A stretch of DNA of 64,000 nucleotides from Lysinibacillus xylanilyticus (lineage in GTDB: Bacteria > Bacillota > Bacilli > Bacillales_A > Planococcaceae), in assembly GCF_001183605.1 (NCBI RefSeq), contig NZ_LFXJ01000002.1:64501-128500 (forward strand). Direction: 5' to 3'. The first letter of the stretch is position 1; every line of letters begins with the position of its first letter. Both the position numbers and the translations under genes were made by a program. Positions 34,978 to 43,868 of this stretch are shown here, one piece after another. A model generated the notes under the pieces. That model was not told where the DNA came from. It saw only the letters and a list, made by a program, of their open reading frames with translations, and made no database searches.

Positions 34978-35847
34978 ATGTTTAAACATAAGAAAAAGAT
35001 TTTTCAATTGGCAGCAATCGGATTAGCTTCACTTGCTATTTTAGCGGGCTGTAATTCAGGTGAAGCTTCAGATAAAGAGTCAGAGGATGGCGCGAAAGTA
35101 CGTACAGTGAAGGTTGCATTTGACCAGGCATCTAAGCCAATTAGTTATTTAGATGATAAAGGGAATCCAACAGGCTACGATGTGGAAGTCATGAAGCTAG
35201 TGGATGAGATGTTACCTGAATATAAGTTTGAATTTGTAGGCACGACTAGTGATGATTTACTAATTGGCGTTGAACAAGGTAAATATCAAGTGGGAGTAAA
35301 AAACGCCTTCTTTACGCAAGAACGTACAGAGAAGTTTATTTTCCCTAAAGAATTTTTAGGTTTAAGTAGTGCAGGTTTAGTATTACGTAAAGAAGATGAA
35401 GGTGTGAAAACTTTAGCCGACTTTGCGAAAAAAGGTTATTCATTAGCACCAATTGCTGCGAATAATGCTCAATACACAATTATTGATGAATATAATAAAG
35501 CAAACCCAGACAATAAAGTGAAATTACAAGCTGGAGATGCGTTTACTGTCGATGTTGTGCAATGGGTAAATGAAAAACGTGTCGATGGTGGTGTTATGAT
35601 TGAAGGTCCATTTAAACAACAAGTTTCAGCAGAAGATGGCCCATATCATAATTTAAAGGATGACGTAGTTTACAACGAATTTGCCGTTATTAAAACATGG
35701 CCGCTGTTCAATAAAAAGGAACAAGAATTTGCAGATGCTTACGATAAAGCTATAGCAAAAATTAAAGAGCAAAAGAAAACAAATGAATTAAGCACTAAAT
35801 TTTACGGCCGAGATTTATTTGAAGTGTTAGATTCTGTGAATCGCTAA
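34978..35847 (+). CDS. Amino-acid ABC transporter substrate-binding lipoprotein
   Basis: A 289-residue family 3 solute-binding protein. A signal peptide ends in the lipobox LAGC with lipidated C25. The mature part has the two-lobed fold: VKVAFDQASKPISYLDDKGNPTGYDVEVMK, LLIGVEQGKYQVGVKNAFFTQERTEKF and KKTNELSTKFYG. Its relatives bind cystine, S-methylcysteine or other polar amino acids (the TcyJ/TcyK type), which agrees with the neighbouring flavoenzyme. It is followed by a terminator-like hairpin and a large family A repeat before the permease genes. Confidence 0.92.
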   Translation: MFKHKKKIFQLAAIGLASLAILAGCNSGEASDKESEDGAKVRTVKVAFDQASKPISYLDDKGNPTGYDVEVMKLVDEMLPEYKFEFVGTTSDDLLIGVEQGKYQVGVKNAFFTQERTEKFIFPKEFLGLSSAGLVLRKEDEGVKTLADFAKKGYSLAPIAANNAQYTIIDEYNKANPDNKVKLQAGDAFTVDVVQWVNEKRVDGGVMIEGPFKQQVSAEDGPYHNLKDDVVYNEFAVIKTWPLFNKKEQEFADAYDKAIAKIKEQKKTNELSTKFYGRDLFEVLDSVNR

Positions 35848-35916
35848 TAGGCGGTAGCTGGTCAGTGAAAACTCCTCTTTTGAAGAGAAAGTGTTAGCAG
35901 CTACTATCAGATAAAA

Positions 35917-35950
35917 GGCTGTTGAGTCAGTATACTCAGCAGTCTTTATT
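35917..35950 (+). terminator. Terminator-like hairpin inside the ABC operon
   Basis: GGCTGTTGAGT (35917-35927) pairs with ACTCAGCAGTC (35934-35944) with two wobbles, followed by TTTATT. It would reduce read-through from the binding-protein gene into the permeases. Confidence 0.65.
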
Positions 35951-36188
35951 AACTTCTTTCAGCAAATGTCTTCTGTAGCGAAAGCGAAGCGTCAGCTACA
36001 AATGTTTTCAGTAACGAAAGTGAAACGGCAGTTACAAATGTCTTCTGTAGCGACAGCAACAACACACGACTGGGTGACCAACATCACATTGGCCCAAAGC
36101 CTCCGGCGGATGTCACAGAATCGGGAAGGAGTTCTTTGTGCGAGCACAAAGCCGATTTGGACGCAATTATGTCGAGGCATAATTAATT
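35950..36188 (+). repeat. Family A repeat, long copy within the ABC operon
   Basis: About 240 bp. It begins with three tandem units of about 40 bp (ATGTCTTCTGTAGCGAAAGC, then GAAGCGTCAGCTACA and variants), then GCCTCCGGCGGATGTCACAG, the CTTTGTGC-GA-GCACAAAG hairpin and the terminal ATTATGTCGAGGCATAAT hairpin. It lies between the binding-protein gene and the first permease gene. Confidence 0.85.
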
Positions 36189-36220
36189 AGAAAGAGAATT
36201 ATATAAAAGTTGGTGAGGAA

Positions 36221-36928
36221 ATGGAGAAGTATTTTGATGCATCATATATTTGGAACTCAATTCCTGTATTATTGCCGTTTTTAAAAGTTACCTTCTTAGT
36301 CGCAGGATCTTCCATTGTACTAGGCACAATATTGGGCTTACTACTAGCGGCTGCCAAGTTAAGTTCAATAAAATTGCTGCGAAAATTAGCGAACTTATAT
36401 ACAACGATTATGCGTTGTACACCATCTATCGTTTTATTATTCCTTGTATACTATGGTGTTCCGGCGTTAGCGGAAAACTTCGGCATAAATCTCCATTCGA
36501 TTGAAACAGCCATTTTCGTAGTCGTAACGTTCACTTTACAGTTTGCGGCGATTATGTCAGAAGTTATTCGTTCTGCTTATTTAGCGATTGATAAAGGGCA
36601 ATTTGAAGCGGCTGTTAGTGTGGGATTAACGCCATTTCAGGCCTATCGACGTATTATTTTCCCGCAGGCACTCGTTATCGCTTTACCGAACTTTGGGAAT
36701 GGAATGATTGCCTTATTACAAGAAGGAGCGCTCGCTTATACAATCGGCTTAATTGATATTGTCGGAAAGGCAAATTTAATTATTGCAAGTAATATTAATG
36801 CACATGCATTAGAAATATATATTGCTTTAGCGATTGTTTATTGGGTGCTGTCGATTATTATAGAAAAGTTCTTCTCAATGCTAGAAAAGTTCTTTGGTAA
36901 GGGGAAAAAGACATTAGAAACAACGTAA
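36221..36928 (+). CDS. Amino-acid ABC transporter permease
   Basis: A 235-residue HisM/GlnP-type permease with five membrane helices. The cytoplasmic EAA coupling loop reads GQFEAAVSVGLTPFQAYRRIIFPQAL (about 127-152), and the N-terminal MRCTPSIVLLFLVYYGVP is the usual conserved helix. It forms the membrane channel together with the next gene product. The ATG follows GGTGAGGAA. It is separated from the binding-protein gene by 370 bp of hairpin and repeat, and from the second permease by 12 bp. Confidence 0.93.
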   Translation: MEKYFDASYIWNSIPVLLPFLKVTFLVAGSSIVLGTILGLLLAAAKLSSIKLLRKLANLYTTIMRCTPSIVLLFLVYYGVPALAENFGINLHSIETAIFVVVTFTLQFAAIMSEVIRSAYLAIDKGQFEAAVSVGLTPFQAYRRIIFPQALVIALPNFGNGMIALLQEGALAYTIGLIDIVGKANLIIASNINAHALEIYIALAIVYWVLSIIIEKFFSMLEKFFGKGKKTLETT

Positions 36929-36940
36929 GGAGGCGTAACC

Positions 36941-37642
36941 ATGAATTATCAATTTTTAGTTGAAACATTTTTTGTTGCATTATCAGGTGTACCTATCGCA
37001 CTCCTTGTGACAATTGTTGCTATGCTTGTTGCTCTACCACTTAGCTTTCTACTAGCACTAACACGAATCAATAAAATCCCAGTAATCCATCATTTAGCAA
37101 AAATTTATGTCTCCTTTGTTCGAGGTACACCTATAATCATTCAAATCTTTATAATCTATAGTAGTATCCCATTACTACTTAAAATGATTTTTGAAAAATA
37201 TAATATTGCCTATGATATTTATAAAATCAATCCGATTTGGTATGCATTTATCGTCTTTGCATTTAGTACAACGGCAATATTAATTGAGGTATTTCGTTCT
37301 GCTTTAAGTACGATTGAAAAAGGTCAGCTAGAGGCTGCTCATGCAGTAGGCTTAACAACATTTCAAGCCTATCGCCGTATTATTATTCCACAGGCTTTAG
37401 TAGTAGCTATGCCAAATATTTGTACGGCTACAGTCAATCTCATTAAAGCGACGTCTTTAGGCTATGCAATGTCCTTACCTGAAATTACATTAAAGGCTAA
37501 GGTAGCTGCAAATGTTGGTTACAATTACGTAGAAGCATATATTGATATTTTCATTGTGTACTTAATTTTATGTAGTACGGTTGAATACATTTTTAAACGA
37601 TATGAAAAACATTTAAGTAAATTCAAAGTGGCAAAAGCCTAA
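36941..37642 (+). CDS. Amino-acid ABC transporter permease
   Basis: A 233-residue permease paralogous to the preceding one, with FVRGTPIIIQIFIIYSSIPLL and the EAA loop GQLEAAHAVGLTTFQAYRRIIIPQAL (about 126-151). The two presumably form a heterodimer, as in TcyL/TcyM-type importers. An AAGGAGGCG ribosome site precedes the ATG; the ATPase gene follows 13 bp later. Confidence 0.93.
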   Translation: MNYQFLVETFFVALSGVPIALLVTIVAMLVALPLSFLLALTRINKIPVIHHLAKIYVSFVRGTPIIIQIFIIYSSIPLLLKMIFEKYNIAYDIYKINPIWYAFIVFAFSTTAILIEVFRSALSTIEKGQLEAAHAVGLTTFQAYRRIIIPQALVVAMPNICTATVNLIKATSLGYAMSLPEITLKAKVAANVGYNYVEAYIDIFIVYLILCSTVEYIFKRYEKHLSKFKVAKA

Positions 37643-37655
37643 GGGGTGAACGAGT

Positions 37656-38411
37656 ATGCTAGAAATTAAAAATATTCATAAATCATTCGGTGACAATGAA
37701 ATTTTAAAGGGTGTCGATTTAGCCATTGATAAAGGCGATGTTGTTGTTATTTTAGGACCCAGCGGCTCAGGAAAAACTACATTATTACGATGCATTAACT
37801 TTTTAGAGAAAGCCGACCAAGGACATGCGACATTTGGCGATATCCAAGTGGATTTTCAAAATGTGAAGAAGAAGGACGTACATTCGATTCGTCAACGTGT
37901 AGCCTTTGTATTTCAAAACTATAATCTTTTCACGAATAAAACAGCGCTAGAAAATGTTACAGAAGGGCTTATTATAGGACGTAAAATTCCGAAGGCAGAA
38001 GCGATTGAAATTGGCAAAAAGGCGCTTGATAAAGTAGGCTTATCAGAAAAATATGATGCCTATCCAAGTCAATTGTCAGGAGGTCAGCAGCAACGAGTAG
38101 GTATTGCACGAGCAGTAGCATTAAATCCTGATATTATTTTATTTGATGAACCGACTTCTGCGCTAGATCCAGAGTTAGTAGGAGAGGTCCTTCAGGTTAT
38201 GAAGAACATTGCGGCAGAGGGAACAACGATGCTTGTGGTCACACATGAAATGGGCTTTGCAAAAGATGTTGCAAACCGAGTGATTTTTATGGACGGCGGT
38301 GTCGTTGTAGAGGAAGGGAGTCCTCATGATATATTTGTTAATCCGAAAGAGGAGCGCACAAAGAAATTCTTAAAACGTGTTCTTCCAGAGGACTATACGT
38401 ACTACATTTAA
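37656..38411 (+). CDS. Amino-acid ABC transporter ATP-binding protein
   Basis: A 251-residue polar amino-acid ABC ATPase: Walker A GPSGSGKT (34-41), Q-loop FQNYNLF, signature [14 protein letters not shown], Walker [14 protein letters not shown] and the H-loop VTHEMGFA. It energises the importer formed by the two permeases. It is the last gene of the operon and is followed by a terminator. Confidence 0.96.
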   Translation: MLEIKNIHKSFGDNEILKGVDLAIDKGDVVVILGPSGSGKTTLLRCINFLEKADQGHATFGDIQVDFQNVKKKDVHSIRQRVAFVFQNYNLFTNKTALENVTEGLIIGRKIPKAEAIEIGKKALDKVGLSEKYDAYPSQLSGGQQQRVGIARAVALNPDIILFDEPTSALDPELVGEVLQVMKNIAAEGTTMLVVTHEMGFAKDVANRVIFMDGGVVVEEGSPHDIFVNPKEERTKKFLKRVLPEDYTYYI

Positions 38412-38424
38412 AGATAAAAAGAAG

Positions 38425-38468
38425 AGAATCTGTAAGCCTTCAATCGAGGCATGCAGATTCTCCTTTTT
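38425..38468. terminator. Rho-independent terminator
   Basis: AGAATCTGTAAGCCT pairs with AGGCATGCAGATTCT, followed by CCTTTTT. It sits between the convergent importer operon and helD. Confidence 0.85.
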
Positions 38469-38473
38469 GATAA

Positions 38474-40780
38474 TTAAAGATTTAAAAAATGTGTTAACTC
38501 GTTAATGGAATAGATGTGCAATTCGTGCATGGCTCGTGTACATGCTGTGTAGAAATAATTACGTTCTGTTTCTCTAGCATAATTAGCTGCGGAGGCGTTG
38601 TATATCAAGACTGCATCGAATTCAATTCCTTTAGCCATATAAGCTGGTAATAGTAAAATACCTTTTTTAAATTGTTTTGTATTATGGGTAATGAGTTGAA
38701 TATCTACTTGGTCTTTCATTTTATCAAAAACCTTCGTACACTCTTGCTCTGTTTTACAGATGACTGCAATTGTTTCGAAATTTAGTGACAAGCTGTTAAT
38801 CTTTTCGACAAGCTTTTCAGTTAAATCGATTTCATTCGGCACAATCGTGATGGTTGGTTCGGGACCAGTTCTATTAAAGGCTTCTACTTTGGCGTCCTCA
38901 TGTAAAATCTTCGAAGTAAGGTGAATAATTTGTTTTGTTGAGCGATAACTTTTCGTTAATATCATTTTTTCTGCTTGTTCACCATACAATTGTGGTGTCA
39001 GCAGTGAAGGGTTTTTAAAGGTATGAGGATGGATGGTTTGATGCCCATCGCCCAATATAGTCATACGTGCACGTGGGAATAATTGTTGTAATACAAATAG
39101 CTGAAATGGAGAATAGTCTTGTGCTTCATCAATTAAAACATGACGAATCATCGTATTTGTTCGTTGACCTTCTATTTTGTCCTGTAAGTATAAAAATGGA
39201 GCGGCATCTTCATACGAAATAATGCGCTTTGCTAAATTAGGGAGTGTATGCTGACAGATTTCTTCCCAATGGTCAGGTAAAAGGTTCTGCAATTGCTGAT
39301 GAATAGATTTGTTCATGTCAAACAATTGACGATAAATGCCTAACATATGAACGAACTTTAATTGCTTCACAGATTGACGAAGTGGCTTAAACTGCTTTTT
39401 GACAATTTGGATAGCTATTTTCTTGCGTTCTTGCTCGAAATCATCAAAAGAGTTTTCTGAAAACCGACCTTCATGTAAAAGCTCGCTATAGGTTTTCGTA
39501 TACTCTTCAATGTCTAAAAGTTCACTGGCTTCTTCTACCCATTCTTTTGTTCGTTCTGCCTTTTCAAATTTCGACAATTGTTGTAATAACCATTCTTTCA
39601 CTAATTGCAGTCGATTTGGGATGGGAATTGAAGAATTGAAGGAATAAAAGTATTCAGCAATTTCTTGAGCGGTAATAATTCTTTCTCCGCGAAAAACAAT
39701 ATTTTTAAACAGCAAACCTTCATTTGCAAGGTACTCAATATATGTGTCCATCAATTCTCGATATTGGAGGCTAGCTTTAAAAGAAATAATCGAAAGCTTC
39801 ATTTGGTAGAGAGATTCATCTTGCTCTGTTAAAAGTGACTCCAATTGCTCATAAGGATATTCTAATTGGAACTGTCGACCTAAACGTTTTGTTGCATATT
39901 CGGAAAAGGTTAATTGCTGCATATTATCTTCACCTAAATCCGGTAAAACGGTATTAACATATTGATTAAAAAGCTGATTAGGTGTAATCAATAAAATTTG
40001 ATCAGCAGTAATTTCGTCTCGATAATGATATAACAAATAAGCAACACGTTGTAGAGCAACAGCTGTTTTTCCACTACCCGCAACACCCTCTACGATTAGA
40101 TAAGGAGTGTTGACATGTCGAATAATTTTATTTTGCTCAGCTTGAATCGTTGCTACGATGCTACGGATATGTTCGTTTGTATTTTGAGCGAGAATATCGA
40201 GTAATAAATCATCACCAATAGTTAAACCGGTATTAAACATCGATTGTAATTGACCATTCTTAATGATAAATTGCCGTTTTAAAAGCATTTCTCCTTGAAT
40301 TTCTTCAGTCGCCGTTTCATAAGTAGCTGGGCCAGGAGTGTAATCATAATACATACTTGCTATAGGAGCTCGCCAATCATAAATTAATATGTTCTCATGC
40401 TCTTCATCCATTAAAGTTGCTACACCGATATAAATCTTTAAAGGTTCATTATGATCATCCTGTAAAAAATCAATGCGAGCAAAATAGGGTGATTGCTGTA
40501 GACGGTCATAAATTTTTACATCTTTGATGACACGTTGCTGAGCATGCTGAGAATCGGATAAGAGCTCCGCCTGTTGTTTAATAGCATAAAAGGTCTCGTC
40601 TATATCCTCTGGCGTATCTAAATTCACTCTGACGTCGTCCCAAAAGGTCTTCTTTAATGTTAAAACATTGTCTCTAACATGCTTTTCCTTTTGTAGTAAC
40701 TCCTCTTTTTTGTGACCAACTGTGTTTAAACAAAGAACAAGATACTGTTTTTCTTCTGTCCATTCATATTGCTTTTCCAA
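38474..40780 (-). CDS. helD: RNA polymerase recycling motor HelD (UvrD-like helicase family)
   Basis: A 768-residue superfamily 1 ATPase. The N-terminal coiled-coil arm (about 1-90) is the part that enters the RNA polymerase secondary channel in Bacillus HelD. Walker A is GVAGSGKT (232-239); Walker B-type IDEAQDYSPFQLFVLQQLF, the ILGDGHQTIHP motif, LTKSYRSTKQI and GIEFDAVLIYN follow. HelD removes RNA polymerase from stalled complexes using ATP. The length agrees with the Bacillus protein (774). It is monocistronic. Confidence 0.94.
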   Translation of the reverse strand: MEKQYEWTEEKQYLVLCLNTVGHKKEELLQKEKHVRDNVLTLKKTFWDDVRVNLDTPEDIDETFYAIKQQAELLSDSQHAQQRVIKDVKIYDRLQQSPYFARIDFLQDDHNEPLKIYIGVATLMDEEHENILIYDWRAPIASMYYDYTPGPATYETATEEIQGEMLLKRQFIIKNGQLQSMFNTGLTIGDDLLLDILAQNTNEHIRSIVATIQAEQNKIIRHVNTPYLIVEGVAGSGKTAVALQRVAYLLYHYRDEITADQILLITPNQLFNQYVNTVLPDLGEDNMQQLTFSEYATKRLGRQFQLEYPYEQLESLLTEQDESLYQMKLSIISFKASLQYRELMDTYIEYLANEGLLFKNIVFRGERIITAQEIAEYFYSFNSSIPIPNRLQLVKEWLLQQLSKFEKAERTKEWVEEASELLDIEEYTKTYSELLHEGRFSENSFDDFEQERKKIAIQIVKKQFKPLRQSVKQLKFVHMLGIYRQLFDMNKSIHQQLQNLLPDHWEEICQHTLPNLAKRIISYEDAAPFLYLQDKIEGQRTNTMIRHVLIDEAQDYSPFQLFVLQQLFPRARMTILGDGHQTIHPHTFKNPSLLTPQLYGEQAEKMILTKSYRSTKQIIHLTSKILHEDAKVEAFNRTGPEPTITIVPNEIDLTEKLVEKINSLSLNFETIAVICKTEQECTKVFDKMKDQVDIQLITHNTKQFKKGILLLPAYMAKGIEFDAVLIYNASAANYARETERNYFYTACTRAMHELHIYSINELTHFLNL

Positions 40781-40826
40781 CGTTACTCACATTCCTCTCC
40801 ATATAATACTTTGCATGATTTTTTTA

Positions 40827-40973
40827 TTCTTTCAGCAATTGTTTAGTAGCGAAAGCGAAGCGCCAGCTACAATTATTTTCTGTAGCGAAAGCGAAGCGCC
40901 AGCTACAAATGTCTCCCGCCTCAATAGGTGGTGAGATGATTCCGGATGCCATTATGCCGAGGCATAATTGATT
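40827..40973 (+). repeat. Family A repeat
   Basis: Two tandem GTAGCGAAAGCGAAGCGCCA, then GCTAC units, a CCGCCTCAATAGGTGG hairpin and the terminal ATTATGCCGAGGCATAAT hairpin; the middle CTTTGTGC hairpin is missing. It lies just upstream of helD. Confidence 0.8.
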
Positions 40974-41035
40974 CGGGAAATTTATCATACAGCTAGATAG
41001 GAAAGAAGTATAGTCTAGTATTTTTGGCAAATTTA

Positions 41036-41115
41036 TGATATAATATATTTATAAGAGAAAATCATATTTTTAATAAAAAAGACTGTTCCTGAAAAAGTTG
41101 GAGCAGTCTTTTTTT
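41036..41115 (+). ncRNA. Candidate small RNA (extended -10 promoter plus terminator)
   Basis: TGATATAAT (41036-41044) is a perfect extended -10. About 30 nt further on, GACTGTTCC (41081-41089) pairs with GGAGCAGTC (41100-41108), followed by T7. No reading frame or upstream plus-strand gene needs this terminator, so a transcript of about 65 nt starting near 41051 is plausible. There is no convincing -35. Confidence 0.4.
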
Positions 41116-42368
41116 GTAGCCTGATTCCCTTCTGGGGGAGTGTTGTTTTTATGGATATTCACTAATATTTTGGTTGCATCATGTGTATAAGTTGATTGTG
41201 TGGAGGCTGAGCTAATTCTTGGGGATCGACGTCACGGATGAGACTCTGGAGCGAGTGGATGGGGGAATGAAGGCTAAAAGCATCACGTCCTATGATAACG
41301 CCTGACCAACCTCCTGCTGTTGTTGCTGCCACTGTCTCTTTGCTTTCGCGCAGACAAAAACACGTTGATGCCGCTTCGTTAGCGCTACGCTTTGCCACAA
41401 ATATACATCTGTTGCTCAAAGAGTTTAGCCGGAACGAAGATTTATCCCTGTGCGCCTTCGTTATCATTTTAACCATCAAAAATTAATCTCTATACTTTTA
41501 GAGTTAAGTTGATGGTTATTTTTTGATAAGTAATAAAAATTGGAGTTAATCGCTAACTAAAGAGTGTGTTTCTATAAACGATATAGACAGTTGAAAAAGG
41601 GGGGTAACCGAAGGTGATACATACAGTTTGGTTACCTGGAAGTGGTGGGGGTGCGTTTGTTGAGGGGTCGGCAAAAATAAAAATACACTTATTCTTTCAA
41701 GTGATGATATAAGTTAAAGTTATTATTTGGTGACGCTATAAGGTAGAAATCGCGAATGGTATTCTGTGTTTTGTGTGAGCGTTTAAATATGGTAAAAGGT
41801 CAATCAGTTAGTGCTGATGTGACAAATATTGAACAGGACGCAAGATATTCGCGCCAGGTAAATTGTCGGGTGTATCGATATACAAATGTTATTTTTTTGA
41901 TATAACGCATGTGTTGTTTATATCAAAAAAACAATAAAAAAGAGAAAAGTTCCGATAGTGATAATGGAAAAAAGGAGAAGGAATTTAAAGTTTCCGATAT
42001 TGAGGGAGGGGGTTGAAGAGGTTCATATTGTGCAAGAAGCGAGTATGTATGAAATCTCAAAAGAGCAATTTATATCACTAATCTAGAGCCGACCCACATA
42101 TGAGGAGCTTTTTATAAATATATGAATGAAAACAGTGCATTATGCAACTGAACTAGGGATTGAAACGGTTATATTATATTGAGGCATTTTCGAGAAGTAG
42201 AAATAAAGAAGACGTTTACAGGAAAATCACTTCTTGGAGGTGAGCAGGAAGGGTATGTTAATAGAAATGTGAATATGAGGAAGTAAGCAGTGGCAGTGTG
42301 CCCCTTTTATAGTTTTGCCTTTTAGCAAGTTTTACGGGAATATCGTCAACATTGAAGGTCAGCTCTAT
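41116..42368. other. Eroded region without intact genes
   Basis: A 1.25-kb stretch in which short coding-like pieces alternate with stops. These include a reverse family A piece around 41333-41405, a plus-strand fragment VIHTVWLPGSGGGAFVEG after a GGGGGTAACC near 41614, a fragment MVKGQSVSADVTNIEQD near 41789 and a fragment REVEIKKTFTGKSLLGGEQ near 42192. I could not assign any of them. It most likely represents one or more decayed genes. Confidence 0.45.
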
Positions 42369-42408
42369 AAAAAATGAACTCCCAAGTGAAAATAGGAGTT
42401 CATTTTTT
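42369..42408 (-). terminator. Rho-independent terminator
   Basis: AAAAAATGAACTCC (42369-42382) pairs with GGAGTTCATTTTTT (42395-42408). It closes the minus-strand ligase gene. Confidence 0.88.
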
Positions 42409-42416
42409 ATAGCTTT

Positions 42417-43607
42417 TTATTTTGTATAGTTATCGAAATAACCTTGAATATAAATCATAGGAGTACCTTTGTCACCTGAACCTGAAGTTAAGTCTGAAAG
42501 AGAGCCAATTAGGTCTGTTAAACGACGAGGCGTTGTACCTTGAGCGGCCATTTTCCCAGTTAAATCTTCGTCTTTGTTTTGGATATACTCAGAAATTGCT
42601 GCTTTTAATTCTTCGCCACGAAGATTCGCAAAATCATTATCTGCTAAGTATTTTAGTTTTACTTCGTTTGGTGTGCCATCTAATCCGGCAGTGTAAGCTG
42701 GAGAAACAACAGGGTCAGCTAACTCCCAGATCTTCCCTACAGGATCTTTAAACGCACCATCACCGTAAACCATTACTTCAACTGTTTTACCAGTAGCTTC
42801 TTTGATTTTTGCTTGAATGCCATCGACAATTGGTTGGCAAGTGTGTGGGAATAATTTCACGCTATCTTCAGTAGCTTTATTTGAACCAAGTAGACCATAC
42901 TCCGCATTGAAGCCAGAACCGTTATTAGATTCAGATAAAATATTATCAAGACTGTATATTTTTTCAGCGCCATTAGCCGTTAAAATACGTTTTGTTCGTA
43001 AGCGTGTATGAATATCACAAGTTAATACACTCTTCGTAAAGTCTAAAATTGTTTTTGGGTTATTTGAAAAGATAACTTCACAAGAAGCGCCCTCAGCTTC
43101 AATCAGTTCTTTATAATATTCGATATAATCTACGCCTGTAAATGTATGTTTTTTATAGCCGAAATGCTCACGGAATTCAACCTCAGTTAAAGTATCTGTC
43201 CAAGGATTAATCCCTTTTACATCTAGCTCATCGATATCCACTAGATGATTCCCAACCTCGTCAGATGGATAGCTAAGCATAAGAACGACTTTTTTCACGC
43301 CTTTTGCAATGCCACGTAAGCAGTTAGCGAAACGATTACGGCTTAGAATTGGGAAAATAACACCAACAGTATCGTCACCAAATTTAGCAGCTACGTCCGC
43401 TGCGATGTCATCGATGGATGCGTAGTTACCTTGTGCACGCGCTACGACAGATTCTGTTACTGTGACGATGTCACGATCTTCAATTGAATAGCCTTCAGTC
43501 TTTGCTGCGTTTAATACCGTCTCAACAACGATTTGCTCAATATTATCGCCTTCGTTAATAATCGGACCACGAAGACCTCTTACTACTGTACCAACTACAC
43601 GTTCCAA
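42417..43607 (-). CDS. CofE-like (coenzyme F420-0:L-glutamate ligase family) protein
   Basis: A 396-residue protein with the CofE fold: RGLRGPIINEGDNIEQIV, DRDIVTVTESVVARAQGNY, GVIFPILSRNRF, and later VMVYGDGAFKDPVGKIWELADP and the PRRLTDLIGSLSDLTSGSGDKGTP tail. True CofE adds glutamate to coenzyme F420-0, a cofactor that Lysinibacillus-type bacteria are not known to make, so this Bacillota-type homologue is likely to act on another carboxylate or amine. It is longer than archaeal CofE (about 250) and divergent from a LysR gene that may regulate it. No other F420 gene is in the window. Confidence 0.8.
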   Translation of the reverse strand: MERVVGTVVRGLRGPIINEGDNIEQIVVETVLNAAKTEGYSIEDRDIVTVTESVVARAQGNYASIDDIAADVAAKFGDDTVGVIFPILSRNRFANCLRGIAKGVKKVVLMLSYPSDEVGNHLVDIDELDVKGINPWTDTLTEVEFREHFGYKKHTFTGVDYIEYYKELIEAEGASCEVIFSNNPKTILDFTKSVLTCDIHTRLRTKRILTANGAEKIYSLDNILSESNNGSGFNAEYGLLGSNKATEDSVKLFPHTCQPIVDGIQAKIKEATGKTVEVMVYGDGAFKDPVGKIWELADPVVSPAYTAGLDGTPNEVKLKYLADNDFANLRGEELKAAISEYIQNKDEDLTGKMAAQGTTPRRLTDLIGSLSDLTSGSGDKGTPMIYIQGYFDNYTK

Positions 43608-43640
43608 AATAATCTCTCCTTATTAATAGATAAATGTATG

Positions 43641-43772
43641 ATTAATTGTTATGTCTCAGCATAATTGTAGCTGTCGCTTTGCTTTCGCTACAGATAAACA
43701 ATGCGTCTGGAATCGGATGTAGGCCACAAAGACCTCCTTACCGGTTCCTTTTCGCTAACTGAAAAAAGTTAA
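43641..43772 (-). repeat. Family A repeat, reverse orientation
   Basis: Terminal hairpin piece TTATGTCTCAGCATAATT, then GTAGCTGTCGCTTTGCTTTC, then GCTACAG and the GGAATCGG and CCTCCTTACCGG blocks, ending AACTGAAAAAAGTTAA. It occupies the gap between the divergent ligase and LysR genes. Confidence 0.75.
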
Positions 43773-43868
43773 ATATTGTGAAATTAAACCAATATGGTTT
43801 TACTATACGCCCCTTTAGTGATATAAGTAAAATTAATAGTTCGTATAATAGCTATAAGGGGTGCTTAT

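Noticed and set aside
40722-41486. Several short frames on both strands over 40722-41486
   Set aside because: They run through the repeat and eroded region and read the GCGAAAGCGAAGCG motifs; no ribosome sites and no independent support.
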